A stretch of 14,409 nucleotides of DNA. Source: Thermoplasmata archaeon. Its GTDB lineage: Archaea; Thermoplasmatota; Thermoplasmata; Halarchaeoplasmatales; Halarchaeoplasmataceae. Below, piece after piece: positions 9,027-14,409 of the stretch. Location: assembly GCA_019594195.1 (NCBI GenBank), contig JAFDTP010000043.1, positions 1 through 14,409 on the forward strand. The letters run 5' to 3'. The notes under the pieces were generated by a model. That model worked only from the letters and a program-made list of their open reading frames with translations, searched no databases and was not told the DNA's origin. The stretch's first letter is position 1; each line of letters starts with the position of its first letter. Position numbers and translations under genes: made by a program.

Positions 9027-9099
9027 AGCCCGGTGGTGTAGAGGTCAATCATGTGAGGCTCTGGACCTGGCGACGGCGGTTCGAATCCGCCCCGGGCTA
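9027..9099 (+). tRNA. tRNA-Gln (anticodon CTG)
   Basis: This is a 73-nt tRNA with acceptor AGCCCGG/CCGGGCT, discriminator A and no encoded CCA. The T-arm is GGCGG-TTCGAAT-CCGCC. The anticodon loop CTCTGGA gives CTG, reading Gln CAG. The anticodon stem TGAGG/CCTGG has one G-G mismatch and one T-G pair, so it is weaker than usual. The D-arm GTGT...ATGT follows archaeal tRNA-Gln. The unit lies on the plus strand after a tRNA-like leader element. Confidence 0.9.
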
Positions 9100-9140
9100 T
9101 AATTTTGTCAAAAAAAGTGATTATAATAAAGAATGAATTG

Positions 9141-9758
9141 TCAGAATTTTTGGACTTCAAAATCAACAGGATTTTCATCGGGAGGTATGTCCAATTCTCT
9201 TGTATATGTTTCTATAGAACTCTCTGACACATCGATGATCTTCTGCTCCTCATGGACATCTTCATCAGTGAACACTTTGAAATCGAACCTAGATCTTTCG
9301 GATTCAAATTTAGTGTTAGCAATGGTCGCGTTTACCAAAGCATATCCTTCAGAACCTTCACCTGACACTTCTATTACCTTGATCTCGTCAGCGCCCACTA
9401 TGATTTCAGTATCCACATAGTCCGGTGTTTCATTTTCTGGAAAACTGACTATCTGATAGTAAATGTCCTGTGAACCCTTCGGCAGAGTGATAAACTTCGA
9501 TTCCGAGTAGCGCCCTCCTTCTTCTGTTCCTATCTCATATTCCATAACTATCTGTTTAGGCTCATCATAAGAGTTCATGATCGGTACGGAAGCATTCACA
9601 TGATCATCATAGATAGTCCCATCTGGTGTAGCGCCCTCAGGTATACCTACTATCTCTTCTTGGTCCTCTCCTAAACAACCACTGAAATTTAGATTAAAGA
9701 ACAATAATAGAATAACTGTGAACGTCATAAACACTTTAGATTTACTACTCATCGTCAT
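9141..9758 (-). CDS. Secreted lipoprotein of unknown function
   Basis: I do not recognise the family. The 205 residues begin with a basic N-terminus (KSK) and a hydrophobic signal segment (10-22). A lipobox NFSGC follows, so the mature protein would start at Cys28 and be lipid-anchored outside the cell. The rest is acidic, rich in Glu, Asp and Thr/Ser, with alternating beta-strand-like stretches and Asn-x-Ser/Thr sites such as NAS and NAT. This composition suggests an immunoglobulin-like or other beta-sandwich fold. The start at 9758 has a good GGAG site six bases upstream. The gene diverges from the ZIP transporter; the 114 bases between them hold both promoters. A metal-binding accessory role is conceivable from position only. 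Confidence 0.75.
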   Translation of the reverse strand: MTMSSKSKVFMTFTVILLLFFNLNFSGCLGEDQEEIVGIPEGATPDGTIYDDHVNASVPIMNSYDEPKQIVMEYEIGTEEGGRYSESKFITLPKGSQDIYYQIVSFPENETPDYVDTEIIVGADEIKVIEVSGEGSEGYALVNATIANTKFESERSRFDFKVFTDEDVHEEQKIIDVSESSIETYTRELDIPPDENPVDFEVQKF

Positions 9759-9805
9759 AACAAGCTCCTTTTGATATCCTTCATACGAACATTTTCGAAA
9801 TAGTC

Positions 9806-9818
9806 ATATTTAAAACCT
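9806..9818 (-). promoter_or_regulatory. TATA box of the lipoprotein gene
   Basis: GGTTTTAAATATG on the minus strand lies about 50 bases before the ATG. This implies a leader of about 25 bases containing the AGGAG ribosome site at about 9765-9769. Confidence 0.45.
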
Positions 9819-9838
9819 ATTACATTAATGTGGGAAAC

Positions 9839-9863
9839 TTTTATATTTTAGGTATTCCTAAAA
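9839..9863 (+). promoter_or_regulatory. ZIP promoter with DtxR-like operator palindrome
   Basis: A TATA box (TTTTATATTTT, about 9839-9849) is centred 28 bases before ATG 9873. Directly overlapping its end is a perfect inverted repeat, TTTTAGG-tatt-CCTAAAA (9846-9863). The TTAGG...CCTAA half-sites are those of DtxR/MntR/IdeR-type metal-dependent repressors. Binding there would block the transcription start. A second palindrome, ACATTAATGT (9822-9831), stands just upstream. The regulator itself is not in the window. Confidence 0.65.
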
Positions 9864-9872
9864 AGCTTGAAG

Positions 9873-10628
9873 ATGGAAACTGCACTGACCACGATAGCTT
9901 TGATAGGCCTGCTCAGCGGAGTGATAGGAACTACTGCAGGGGGTTTATCAGTTGTATTAGTCAAAACGATAAGTAATAGGATATTGAGCATTCTACTGGG
10001 TTTCTCTGCAGGTGTGATGGCCGCTATAACTTTTCACGAATTAATACCTCATGCTATCGAAGATGGTACTATCTGGACCGCCACTTTGGGTATCCTATTG
10101 GGAATAGGTATAATAGGTATTTTAGACATAAAGTTCCCTCACAGACATTTTTCCATGTTTATTGATGGAGACAAAAAACGAGGGAAACATCTCAAAACAG
10201 GTGTTCTTTTGAGTGCAGGAATTGCAATGCATAACTTACCTGAAGGTGTAGCTATCGGGGTTGCATTCCTAGTGAGCTTTGAGGCAGGTATCGGGGTCGC
10301 TCTTTTGATGGCGATCCACAACTTCCCAGAAGGTATGGCAGCAGGAGCTGCGATGTGTGTTGGTGGAGTGAAGGGTTCTAAAGTAGCCCTTATCACAGTG
10401 CTAGCAGGAGTTCCTATGGGTATAGGGGCTTTGATAGGTGGCCTTTTACGCGGAGTTTCTGATGTTACATTGTCTATTGCTTTTGGTTTCGCTGCCGGCG
10501 CGATGTTATACATCGTCTTCGATGAGTTAATTCCAGATGCACATCGGAAGATGAAAGGGCATTACGCGATAGGAGGTATCCTTTCCGGGATTATGATAGG
10601 TATAATATTCCTTGAACTCCTTCATTGA
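9873..10628 (+). CDS. ZIP-family divalent metal transporter
   Basis: This 251-residue membrane protein has the normal ZIP size and about eight helices. Proteins of the GufA/ZupT branch import zinc, iron or manganese. The binuclear metal centre motifs are HNLPEGVAIG in helix 4 (His120, Asn121, Glu124) and HNFPEGMAAG in helix 5 (His149, Asn150, Glu153), counted from this ATG. TFHELIPHA in helix 2 and FDELIPDAH near the C-terminus are also family features. The loop before helix 4 (PHRHFSMF) is His-rich and may sense metal. A TTG two codons upstream is an alternative start, but ATG 9873 matches the TATA spacing of a leaderless mRNA. The operator-like palindrome in the promoter suggests repression when metal is plentiful. 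Confidence 0.93.
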   Translation: METALTTIALIGLLSGVIGTTAGGLSVVLVKTISNRILSILLGFSAGVMAAITFHELIPHAIEDGTIWTATLGILLGIGIIGILDIKFPHRHFSMFIDGDKKRGKHLKTGVLLSAGIAMHNLPEGVAIGVAFLVSFEAGIGVALLMAIHNFPEGMAAGAAMCVGGVKGSKVALITVLAGVPMGIGALIGGLLRGVSDVTLSIAFGFAAGAMLYIVFDELIPDAHRKMKGHYAIGGILSGIMIGIIFLELLH

Positions 10629-10667
10629 GAAACCAAGAAAGGGCAAAGGATAATAATAACTAAGCTT

Positions 10668-10697
10668 TTTTCGGTCTGAGTGTCCGGTATCCGAAAA
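10668..10697. repeat. Inverted repeat after the ZIP gene
   Basis: TTTTCGG (10668-10674) and CCGAAAA (10691-10697) can form a 7-bp stem with a 16-base loop. It lies 40 bases after the ZIP stop and could be a weak transcription end or chance. The rest of the stretch to 10710 shows no coding signal. Confidence 0.35.
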
Positions 10698-10710
10698 CAA
10701 TTTAGTTCAA

Positions 10711-10718
10711 AGTATACT
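10711..10718 (+). promoter_or_regulatory. TATA-like box of the tRNA-Arg unit
   Basis: AGTATACT is centred about 25 bases before the tRNA-like element at 10739, not before the mature tRNA at 10811, where no TATA box is seen at the right distance. Confidence 0.4.
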
Positions 10719-10738
10719 CGTTCACTACCGTTCACTTC

Positions 10739-10788
10739 GGGCCCTTAGGGTAGTGTCGGAACAAAGGTTCCAAATGCCCCTAAGGTCC
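10739..10788 (+). pseudogene. Truncated tRNA-Arg-like element
   Basis: The first 16 bases, GGGCCCTTAGGGTAGT, equal the 5' end of the intact tRNA-Arg 72 bases downstream. The end, CCCCTAAGGTCC, resembles the tRNA 3' end CCCCGAGGGTCC, and GGTTCCAAATGCC recalls a T-arm. The anticodon arm is missing. The two ends pair strongly: GGGCC with GGTCC and TTAGGG with CCCTAA, with one bulged C, around an inner hairpin GGAAC-AAAG-GTTCC. It is either a decayed tandem copy or a structured leader of the tRNA transcript. Confidence 0.7.
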
Positions 10789-10810
10789 TCCACTCGCTAT
10801 CGCTCGTTCA

Positions 10811-10884
10811 GGGCCCTTAGGGTAGTCTGGATATCCTTTCGGCTTTCGGAGCCGAGGACCGGGGTTCGAATCCCCGAGGGTCCG
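10811..10884 (+). tRNA. tRNA-Arg (anticodon TCG)
   Basis: This is a 74-nt tRNA. The acceptor GGGCCCT pairs with AGGGTCC (one G-T), and the discriminator is G. The anticodon stem TCGGC/GCCGA closes the loop TTTCGGA, giving TCG, which reads Arg CGA. The T-arm is CGGGG-TTCGAAT-CCCCG. The D-arm is GGG...TCC. Two C follow the gene but not a full CCA. A run of eight T follows directly. Partial copies of both its ends flank the gene (10739-10754 and 10980-10998). Confidence 0.95.
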
Positions 10885-10892
10885 CCTTTTTT
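10868..10892 (+). repeat. Direct repeat, copy 1 (tRNA-Arg 3' end plus T-run)
   Basis: A 25-base segment from GAATCCCCG in the T-arm through GAGGGTCCGCC and six T. An identical copy begins 112 bases later. It covers the 3' end of the tRNA, the usual attachment site of tRNA-targeting integrases. Confidence 0.9.
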
Positions 10893-10894
10893 TT
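10887..10894 (+). terminator. T8 terminator of tRNA-Arg
   Basis: Eight consecutive T directly after the tRNA match the oligo-T terminators of archaeal RNA polymerase. Confidence 0.7.
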
Positions 10895-10979
10895 GAGGGG
10901 ATGAGAACCCTTGGGTACGTGAGTCAATCTGGGATTGACGAGCTTTTGGAATTATGAAACAGATGAGTAATTCCGAATA
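10893..10979. other. Spacer between the two tRNA-Arg 3' ends, with two hairpins
   Basis: The 87 bases hold two inverted repeats: GTCAATC-tgg-GATTGAC (10923-10939), and GGAATTA / TAATTCC (10948-10954 and 10968-10974) with a 13-base loop. No coding signal or recognised RNA family was found. It is too short for an integrated element, so it would be a leftover of one. Confidence 0.5.
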
Positions 10980-11004
10980 GAATCCCCGAGGGTCCGCCTT
11001 TTTT
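10980..11004 (+). repeat. Direct repeat, copy 2 (orphan tRNA-Arg 3' end)
   Basis: Identical over 25 bases to 10868-10892 but with no tRNA body before it. It looks like an attachment-site scar or a remnant of a duplicated tRNA gene. The run of six T could still act as a back-up terminator. Confidence 0.9.
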
Positions 11005-11047
11005 ATCACACCTGTATCAATTTGGACGACACCAAGATTATTAAAAA

Positions 11048-11057
11048 ACTTAATTAA
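11048..11057 (+). promoter_or_regulatory. TATA box of the lipoprotein/membrane-protein operon
   Basis: ACTTAATTAA is centred about 27 bases before ATG 11080, the usual leaderless spacing. Confidence 0.45.
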
Positions 11058-11079
11058 TCCCTTTTATCATGGTTAGGTG

Positions 11080-11553
11080 ATGAAAAAATATCTCTCGATA
11101 ATTTTTATATTCATCTTGGCACTTTCAGCCTTGGGATGCATCGAACAACCTGAACCCCCTGGAGCAGGCTACCCTAGAGTCGTAATAGATTATGATGAGA
11201 AGGAAAGCGAGACAAATGAAACGATAATACATCTAAGAGGTATGGAGATAATCAAATATGAGGATGTCAATCTGTATATCGATGGAGAACCTATAATAGA
11301 AGATTACGAAGGTTACAGCATAGAATATCGTACTGATCTAACGGAGTTCGATATGAGAGTCGAAGCAAGCCGAGATGAAACAAGATATCAGTTCAACGCT
11401 ACCATCGAAGTGAGACCCGAAGTCGAAGACGAGGATGATGAGAATGACCTTATCTTCAGGATAACATATGATGAGGAAGAGCAAGATTTAATTTACATGG
11501 ATGATCTGCCTTATATAGAACTGCTAGAAGAGATGGAGGATCAGAGCATATGA
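11080..11553 (+). CDS. Small acidic lipoprotein of unknown function
   Basis: I do not recognise the family. The 157-residue protein has a KK-containing N-terminus, a hydrophobic signal segment (about 5-16) and a lipobox ALGC with Cys20, so it should be exported and lipid-anchored. The mature part is strongly acidic (runs such as EVEDEDDEND and EEMED), with beta-strand-like pairs, for example NETIIHLRGM and DVNLYIDGEP. A GTG one codon upstream is possible, but ATG is preferred by TATA distance. The stop overlaps the ATG of the next gene as ATGA, indicating translational coupling and a shared function. Confidence 0.75.
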   Translation: MKKYLSIIFIFILALSALGCIEQPEPPGAGYPRVVIDYDEKESETNETIIHLRGMEIIKYEDVNLYIDGEPIIEDYEGYSIEYRTDLTEFDMRVEASRDETRYQFNATIEVRPEVEDEDDENDLIFRITYDEEEQDLIYMDDLPYIELLEEMEDQSI

Positions 11554-11858
11554 AAAGGATCCCACTGTCCCTGAAGATCATAAGCGCTTCGATAATCATA
11601 TTAGGAGGTCTAGGTCTAGCTATAATATCAGGATGGATACAATTTCAAGACATATTCCACAACTTTTTAGCATTTGTTTTTGGACTCGTTTTGATCTCGT
11701 TCTTAGCTGTTATCGGTGCCGTATTCATAGGGATGTACATTTCTCATCGTATATTCTCCTCTAGAGAATTCACGACTTTTGAGGAAGAGATGTTGAAGAT
11801 GAGGAAAGACGTTGAAGAGATAAAGACTAAGATAAATGATATGGAAGAAAAGGACTAG
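11550..11858 (+). CDS. Small two-helix membrane protein with coiled-coil tail
   Basis: I do not recognise the family. In 102 residues there are two hydrophobic helices (about 8-28 and 38-64) and then a charged C-terminal segment (about 75-101) with heptad-like spacing (FEEEMLKMRKDVEEIKTKI), probably a coiled coil for oligomerisation. Basic residues KR and K before helix 1 and HR after helix 2 suggest that both ends are in the cytoplasm. It overlaps the preceding lipoprotein gene by four bases (ATGA). Its stop TAG overlaps the stop of the convergent Cas4-like gene within a single CTAG. Confidence 0.75.
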   Translation: MKRIPLSLKIISASIIILGGLGLAIISGWIQFQDIFHNFLAFVFGLVLISFLAVIGAVFIGMYISHRIFSSREFTTFEEEMLKMRKDVEEIKTKINDMEEKD

Positions 11859-12850
11859 ACCAAAGATTCAGAACATATCTCCCTTCTAGAACAATTCCGA
11901 CACTTTCCCTCTCTATTGTGATTTCTGTGAACGTCTTCATTATCAATGTGGTTCCTCATCTCCTTCAATTTTTCTATCAGCAATTTTTTCAGATCTGAAT
12001 CATACTCTATATCAAATTCCGTATCACCATATCTTATCAGTCCATAAGGAGGAGCGTCACCTATATCTTCTTCGACCAAAAGGCAGTATGCTGCTATCTG
12101 GAGTATGTGTGAAAAAAAGGGTCCTTTGGGTACCCTACCCGTTTTCACTTCAACGGGAACAGGTTCTCCGTTCTTTTTCAATATCAAGTCTGGCTTCCCC
12201 CGCAATCCGTATTTTTCAGATTCTAAAAGCCTGCTTTCTTCTTCGAGTGTATCGACATATCTTATCTCTTCATCCTCGAGTTCTAGATCTTCTCTTTCTT
12301 TTTTGGTCTCCGTCTGGATCTTGAGTGAATTTTTAAGCCAATACGAAGCACCGATCAGCCAAGAGAGGGAAATTACCTGAACGGACTGAGCTATCATCTG
12401 GTCCTGTATGGGAAGAGAAAAACTGAAAACGGACAACATAGTCGCTATCATCGCAAAGATAAGGACGGTCCTCTCCATCTCCGTCTCTTTGATCTTGCCT
12501 TTGTATCTTTCACCGATGAAGAGTAAAAAAGTTGCCGCGAGTAGCCATATAAGAGCTAATACGATGAATATATTGCTGAATATCTTATCAGTCGTCAAAA
12601 ATGATATCCCGAATATAGATACGATCGTGGTCAAGATCGCCAATCCTACTATGGTGTTTTCAATTAGTTTCAACCGGTTCTCTTTATCCATAAGATTCTC
12701 AAATTTTTCCCCCAATTCCTTGTGTTTCTCCTCGCCCTCCTTAAGAGCTTCGTCTTCTACTTCCTCATCATTATCTCTACTCAACCACCAGCTTAAGGGA
12801 CAGTACCCATATTTTTCTACATCACTAGCTGAAATCCAATCTTTGCTCAT
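11855..12850 (-). CDS. Cas4-like PD-(D/E)XK nuclease with four inserted membrane helices
   Basis: The ends of this 331-residue protein match Cas4/RecB-type nucleases that carry an iron-sulfur cluster. Cys17 lies in SASDVEKYGYCPLSWWL, and His43 in GEEKHKELG. GLRGKPDLI gives Asp221, PVEVKTGR gives Glu234 and Lys236, and ILQIAAYCLL gives the Gln251/Tyr255 motif. Cys317, Cys320 and Cys326 complete four cysteines for a [4Fe-4S] cluster. All catalytic and cluster residues are therefore present. Between His43 and Asp221, where soluble Cas4 has a short helical stretch, sit four hydrophobic segments (about 63-86, 90-112, 127-147 and 154-172). The enzyme is probably membrane-anchored. No CRISPR array or other cas gene is near. 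The gene follows mtnA by 53 bases on the same strand and meets the lipoprotein operon tail to tail. Function in defence, repair or DNA uptake is open. Confidence 0.85.
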   Translation of the reverse strand: MSKDWISASDVEKYGYCPLSWWLSRDNDEEVEDEALKEGEEKHKELGEKFENLMDKENRLKLIENTIVGLAILTTIVSIFGISFLTTDKIFSNIFIVLALIWLLAATFLLFIGERYKGKIKETEMERTVLIFAMIATMLSVFSFSLPIQDQMIAQSVQVISLSWLIGASYWLKNSLKIQTETKKEREDLELEDEEIRYVDTLEEESRLLESEKYGLRGKPDLILKKNGEPVPVEVKTGRVPKGPFFSHILQIAAYCLLVEEDIGDAPPYGLIRYGDTEFDIEYDSDLKKLLIEKLKEMRNHIDNEDVHRNHNREGKCRNCSRREICSESLV

Positions 12851-12903
12851 CCCGCTTCACTATAAACTATTTGAACTAAATGTTTTTGGTCGATATACCA
12901 ATT

Positions 12904-13893
12904 TTAAAACATATCCTTGAACTCAGAGGATGAAAAAACGCCTTTTTCAGTGATATACCCGTCGATATATTTAACGGGTGTAACATCAAACGCGGGGTTT
13001 TTCACAGGCGATCCATCGGGTGTTATCATTGAACCGTTTATCTCTTTTACCTCCATCTCATCACGCTCTTCTATAGGTATATCATGACCATCGCTGATGC
13101 TGCTATCATAGGTCGTCACAGGCGCGGCTACATAAAATGGTATGCCATTCTCTTGGGCTAGAACTGCTTTTTCGTATGTCCCTATCTTATTCGCTATGTC
13201 CCCATTGGATACGATCCTATCGGTGCCAACGATCACTATATCTATATCTCCCTCCTGCATATAATGACCCGCGGCATTGTCTACTATCACGGAGTGGGGT
13301 ATATCTTCATTGTAAAGTTCCCAAGCGGTCAACTTTGCACCCTGCAGTCTTGGTCTAGTTTCGTCAACAAACACGTTGATATCTTTACCCGCTCTATGGG
13401 CGGCTCTTATCGGTGCGAGTGCAGTCCCATGATCGACGGTTGCCAAGGCTCCTGCATTGCAGTGGGTTAGTATACCATCTTCGTTATCGATCAGCTCACT
13501 CCCGTGTTCACCGATATCTCTGCATTTTTCTATCACCATCTCCGAGTATCTAGCCGCCGCTTCTCTCGGTTCATCCAGGTTCTTCAACATATGATCTACT
13601 GCATAGAAAAGATCATATGCCGTAGGTCTAGCATCTTTTATGTGCTCTGCAGCCTCTTCTACATCGTTGTCCTGTATTTTAGCCTGTGCTATACCGTATG
13701 CGGCGGTCACACCGATCGCAGGTGCTCCTCTCACCATCATATCTTTTATAGCCCTGTGAACGTCCCTGTGATCCTCTGCCTCAAAAAATTTCAATTCTTG
13801 CGGTAAAAACCTCTGATCTATCATCTTCAAGATATCGTCTTCCATCCAAACAGCGGGTAGATCCTTTACCTCTTCGTCAATCTTGATTTTCAT
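12904..13893 (-). CDS. mtnA: S-methyl-5-thioribose-1-phosphate isomerase (MtnA/eIF2B-like)
   Basis: MtnA converts 5-methylthioribose 1-phosphate to 5-methylthioribulose 1-phosphate in methionine salvage. The 329-residue protein shows MMVRGAPAIGVTAAYG (52-67), the catalytic cysteine in ILTHCNAGALAT (Cys145), DETRPRLQGAKLTAWEL (177-193) and the catalytic aspartate in VGTDRIVSNGDIANKIGTY (Asp225). Both catalytic residues fall exactly 15 positions before those of the Bacillus enzyme. The family is close to archaeal ribose-1,5-bisphosphate isomerase and eIF2B subunits, but the motifs here are those of MtnA. ATG 13893 has GGTGG just upstream. The gene starts 17 bases inside the end of the Nudix gene, so the two are co-translated. 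Purine or methylthioadenosine salvage is the likely context. Confidence 0.92.
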   Translation of the reverse strand: MKIKIDEEVKDLPAVWMEDDILKMIDQRFLPQELKFFEAEDHRDVHRAIKDMMVRGAPAIGVTAAYGIAQAKIQDNDVEEAAEHIKDARPTAYDLFYAVDHMLKNLDEPREAAARYSEMVIEKCRDIGEHGSELIDNEDGILTHCNAGALATVDHGTALAPIRAAHRAGKDINVFVDETRPRLQGAKLTAWELYNEDIPHSVIVDNAAGHYMQEGDIDIVIVGTDRIVSNGDIANKIGTYEKAVLAQENGIPFYVAAPVTTYDSSISDGHDIPIEERDEMEVKEINGSMITPDGSPVKNPAFDVTPVKYIDGYITEKGVFSSSEFKDMF

Positions 13894-14409
13894 ATGACCA
13901 CCTTGCAGATTCGTAAGCTTCCCATAATTTAGGTACGGTATCTCTACTCTTTATCTTTTCTGGTCTCACCCACTCATACTTTTCATTTTCTCGATCCAAC
14001 TCGGGTTCTCCTTCCACACTGAACAGATAAGGATGCACTCTCCATATATTTTTACCACTTCTCGCAAGTACTGTCTCACCTTCAGCCAATAATTCACTTT
14101 CGAGATCCGTCTCCTCATTTATCTCTATTTTCGCTTGTTGAAGAGGATCGTTTTTTTCCAGATATCCTGATACACCGGCCCACTTACCCTTGAAGGTCCT
14201 TACATCGTCACTCCTTTTGAAGAGCAGTAATGAATCGTCCCTTACCAAGAAAGCGGTGACTACATCTACAACATCAACATCTAAGATATCAACCTCTCCT
14301 TTTGCACCGTCGATGTGCACCATATCGCCGTCTTCGATGAGATCTATATCTATATCGTCTACGAGAGGTATATCAGATATTATAGCGCCGGAGGCTACTA
14401 TCGTCTCTG
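13877..14409 (-). CDS. Swivel-domain/Nudix fusion protein, N-terminus off the window
   Basis: The frame is open from the right window edge to the TGA at 13877, so the gene is partial. The Nudix domain spans the last ~130 residues: VVTAFLVRDDSLLLFKR, KWAGVSGYLEKND and a Nudix box ending AKIEINEETDL. In the box the usual Arg of RE is Ile and the final Gly is Asp, while the metal-binding Glu residues are kept. An ATG at 14323 could start a 148-residue Nudix protein, but 28 further codons upstream are open and read as sense: SGAIISDIPLVDDIDIDLIEDGD, here split as SGAIISDIPLVDD and IDIDLIEDGD, leading into VHIDGAKGEV. This resembles the end of the AcnX/DUF126 swivel domain, the small subunit of archaeal phosphomevalonate dehydratase, or another phosphohistidine-like swivel. 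It overlaps mtnA by 17 bases. The substrate is unknown. Confidence 0.75.
   Translation of the reverse strand, partial: ETIVASGAIISDIPLVDDIDIDLIEDGDMVHIDGAKGEVDILDVDVVDVVTAFLVRDDSLLLFKRSDDVRTFKGKWAGVSGYLEKNDPLQQAKIEINEETDLESELLAEGETVLARSGKNIWRVHPYLFSVEGEPELDRENEKYEWVRPEKIKSRDTVPKLWEAYESARWSYENQD

Noticed and set aside
10868..11004. A second functional tRNA gene ending at 10998
   Set aside because: Only the T-arm 3' half and acceptor 3' strand are present. The bases before them do not form an acceptor, D-arm or anticodon arm.
10797..11009. A short minus-strand frame across tRNA-Arg
   Set aside because: It overlaps the tRNA and its repeats, which fully explain the sequence.
11855..12850. A CRISPR-Cas locus, because of the Cas4-like gene
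   Set aside because: No regularly spaced repeats and no other cas genes are present in the window. Solo Cas4-like nucleases are common in archaea.
12408..12920. A 170-residue reading frame on the plus strand opposite the nuclease gene
   Set aside because: It is antisense to the conserved Cas4-like gene, has Ser-rich low-quality composition and shows no motif, so it is a shadow frame.

Overview
The window looks like chromosomal DNA of an anaerobic or sediment-type euryarchaeon, most likely a Thermoplasmatota relative. This rests on several observations. Most start codons have a TATA-like box about 26 bases upstream and little or no leader. None of the three tRNA genes encodes CCA. Ile ATA and Arg AGA/AGG codons are common. 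The proteins are rich in Asp and Glu. There is a heliorhodopsin-family gene, a family already known from Thermoplasmata, and a partial gene whose visible N-terminal end resembles the AcnX/DUF126 swivel domain of archaeal phosphomevalonate dehydratase. The lineage is an inference.

Left part (1-6871, almost all on the minus strand). Read in the direction of transcription, the order is queA - tgt - DUF401 transporter - pyrK-like electron-transfer subunit - tRNA-Leu(TAG) - NodU-type carbamoyltransferase - heliorhodopsin. queA and tgt overlap by one base and encode the last shared enzymes of the bacterial-style queuosine pathway, which is unusual for an archaeon. The heliorhodopsin stops after six helices and lacks the retinal-binding seventh helix in frame.

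Middle (6917-8296). A complete insertion sequence of 1,380 bp sits 46 bp upstream of queA. It has 22-bp imperfect terminal inverted repeats, a 5-bp target duplication (CTTTT) and a DDE transposase split into two reading frames at an A8 tract.

Right part. A GNAT acetyltransferase and tRNA-Gln(CTG) are followed by a divergent pair: a lipoprotein on the minus strand and a ZIP metal transporter on the plus strand. The ZIP promoter carries a perfect palindrome of DtxR type. Next come tRNA-Arg(TCG), flanked on both sides by partial copies of itself, and a two-gene lipoprotein/membrane-protein operon. This meets, tail to tail at a shared CTAG, a Cas4-like nuclease with four inserted membrane helices. 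The window ends with mtnA and a Nudix gene whose open frame runs off the right edge.

The most unexpected structure is upstream of tRNA-Gln and tRNA-Arg. In both places a short tRNA-like hairpin element begins with a copy of the 5' end of the tRNA that follows and contains the same core (TCGGAA, CAAAG, TTCC). In both places the best TATA box lies about 25 bases before the mimic rather than before the mature tRNA, so each tRNA may be transcribed with a tRNA-like leader.
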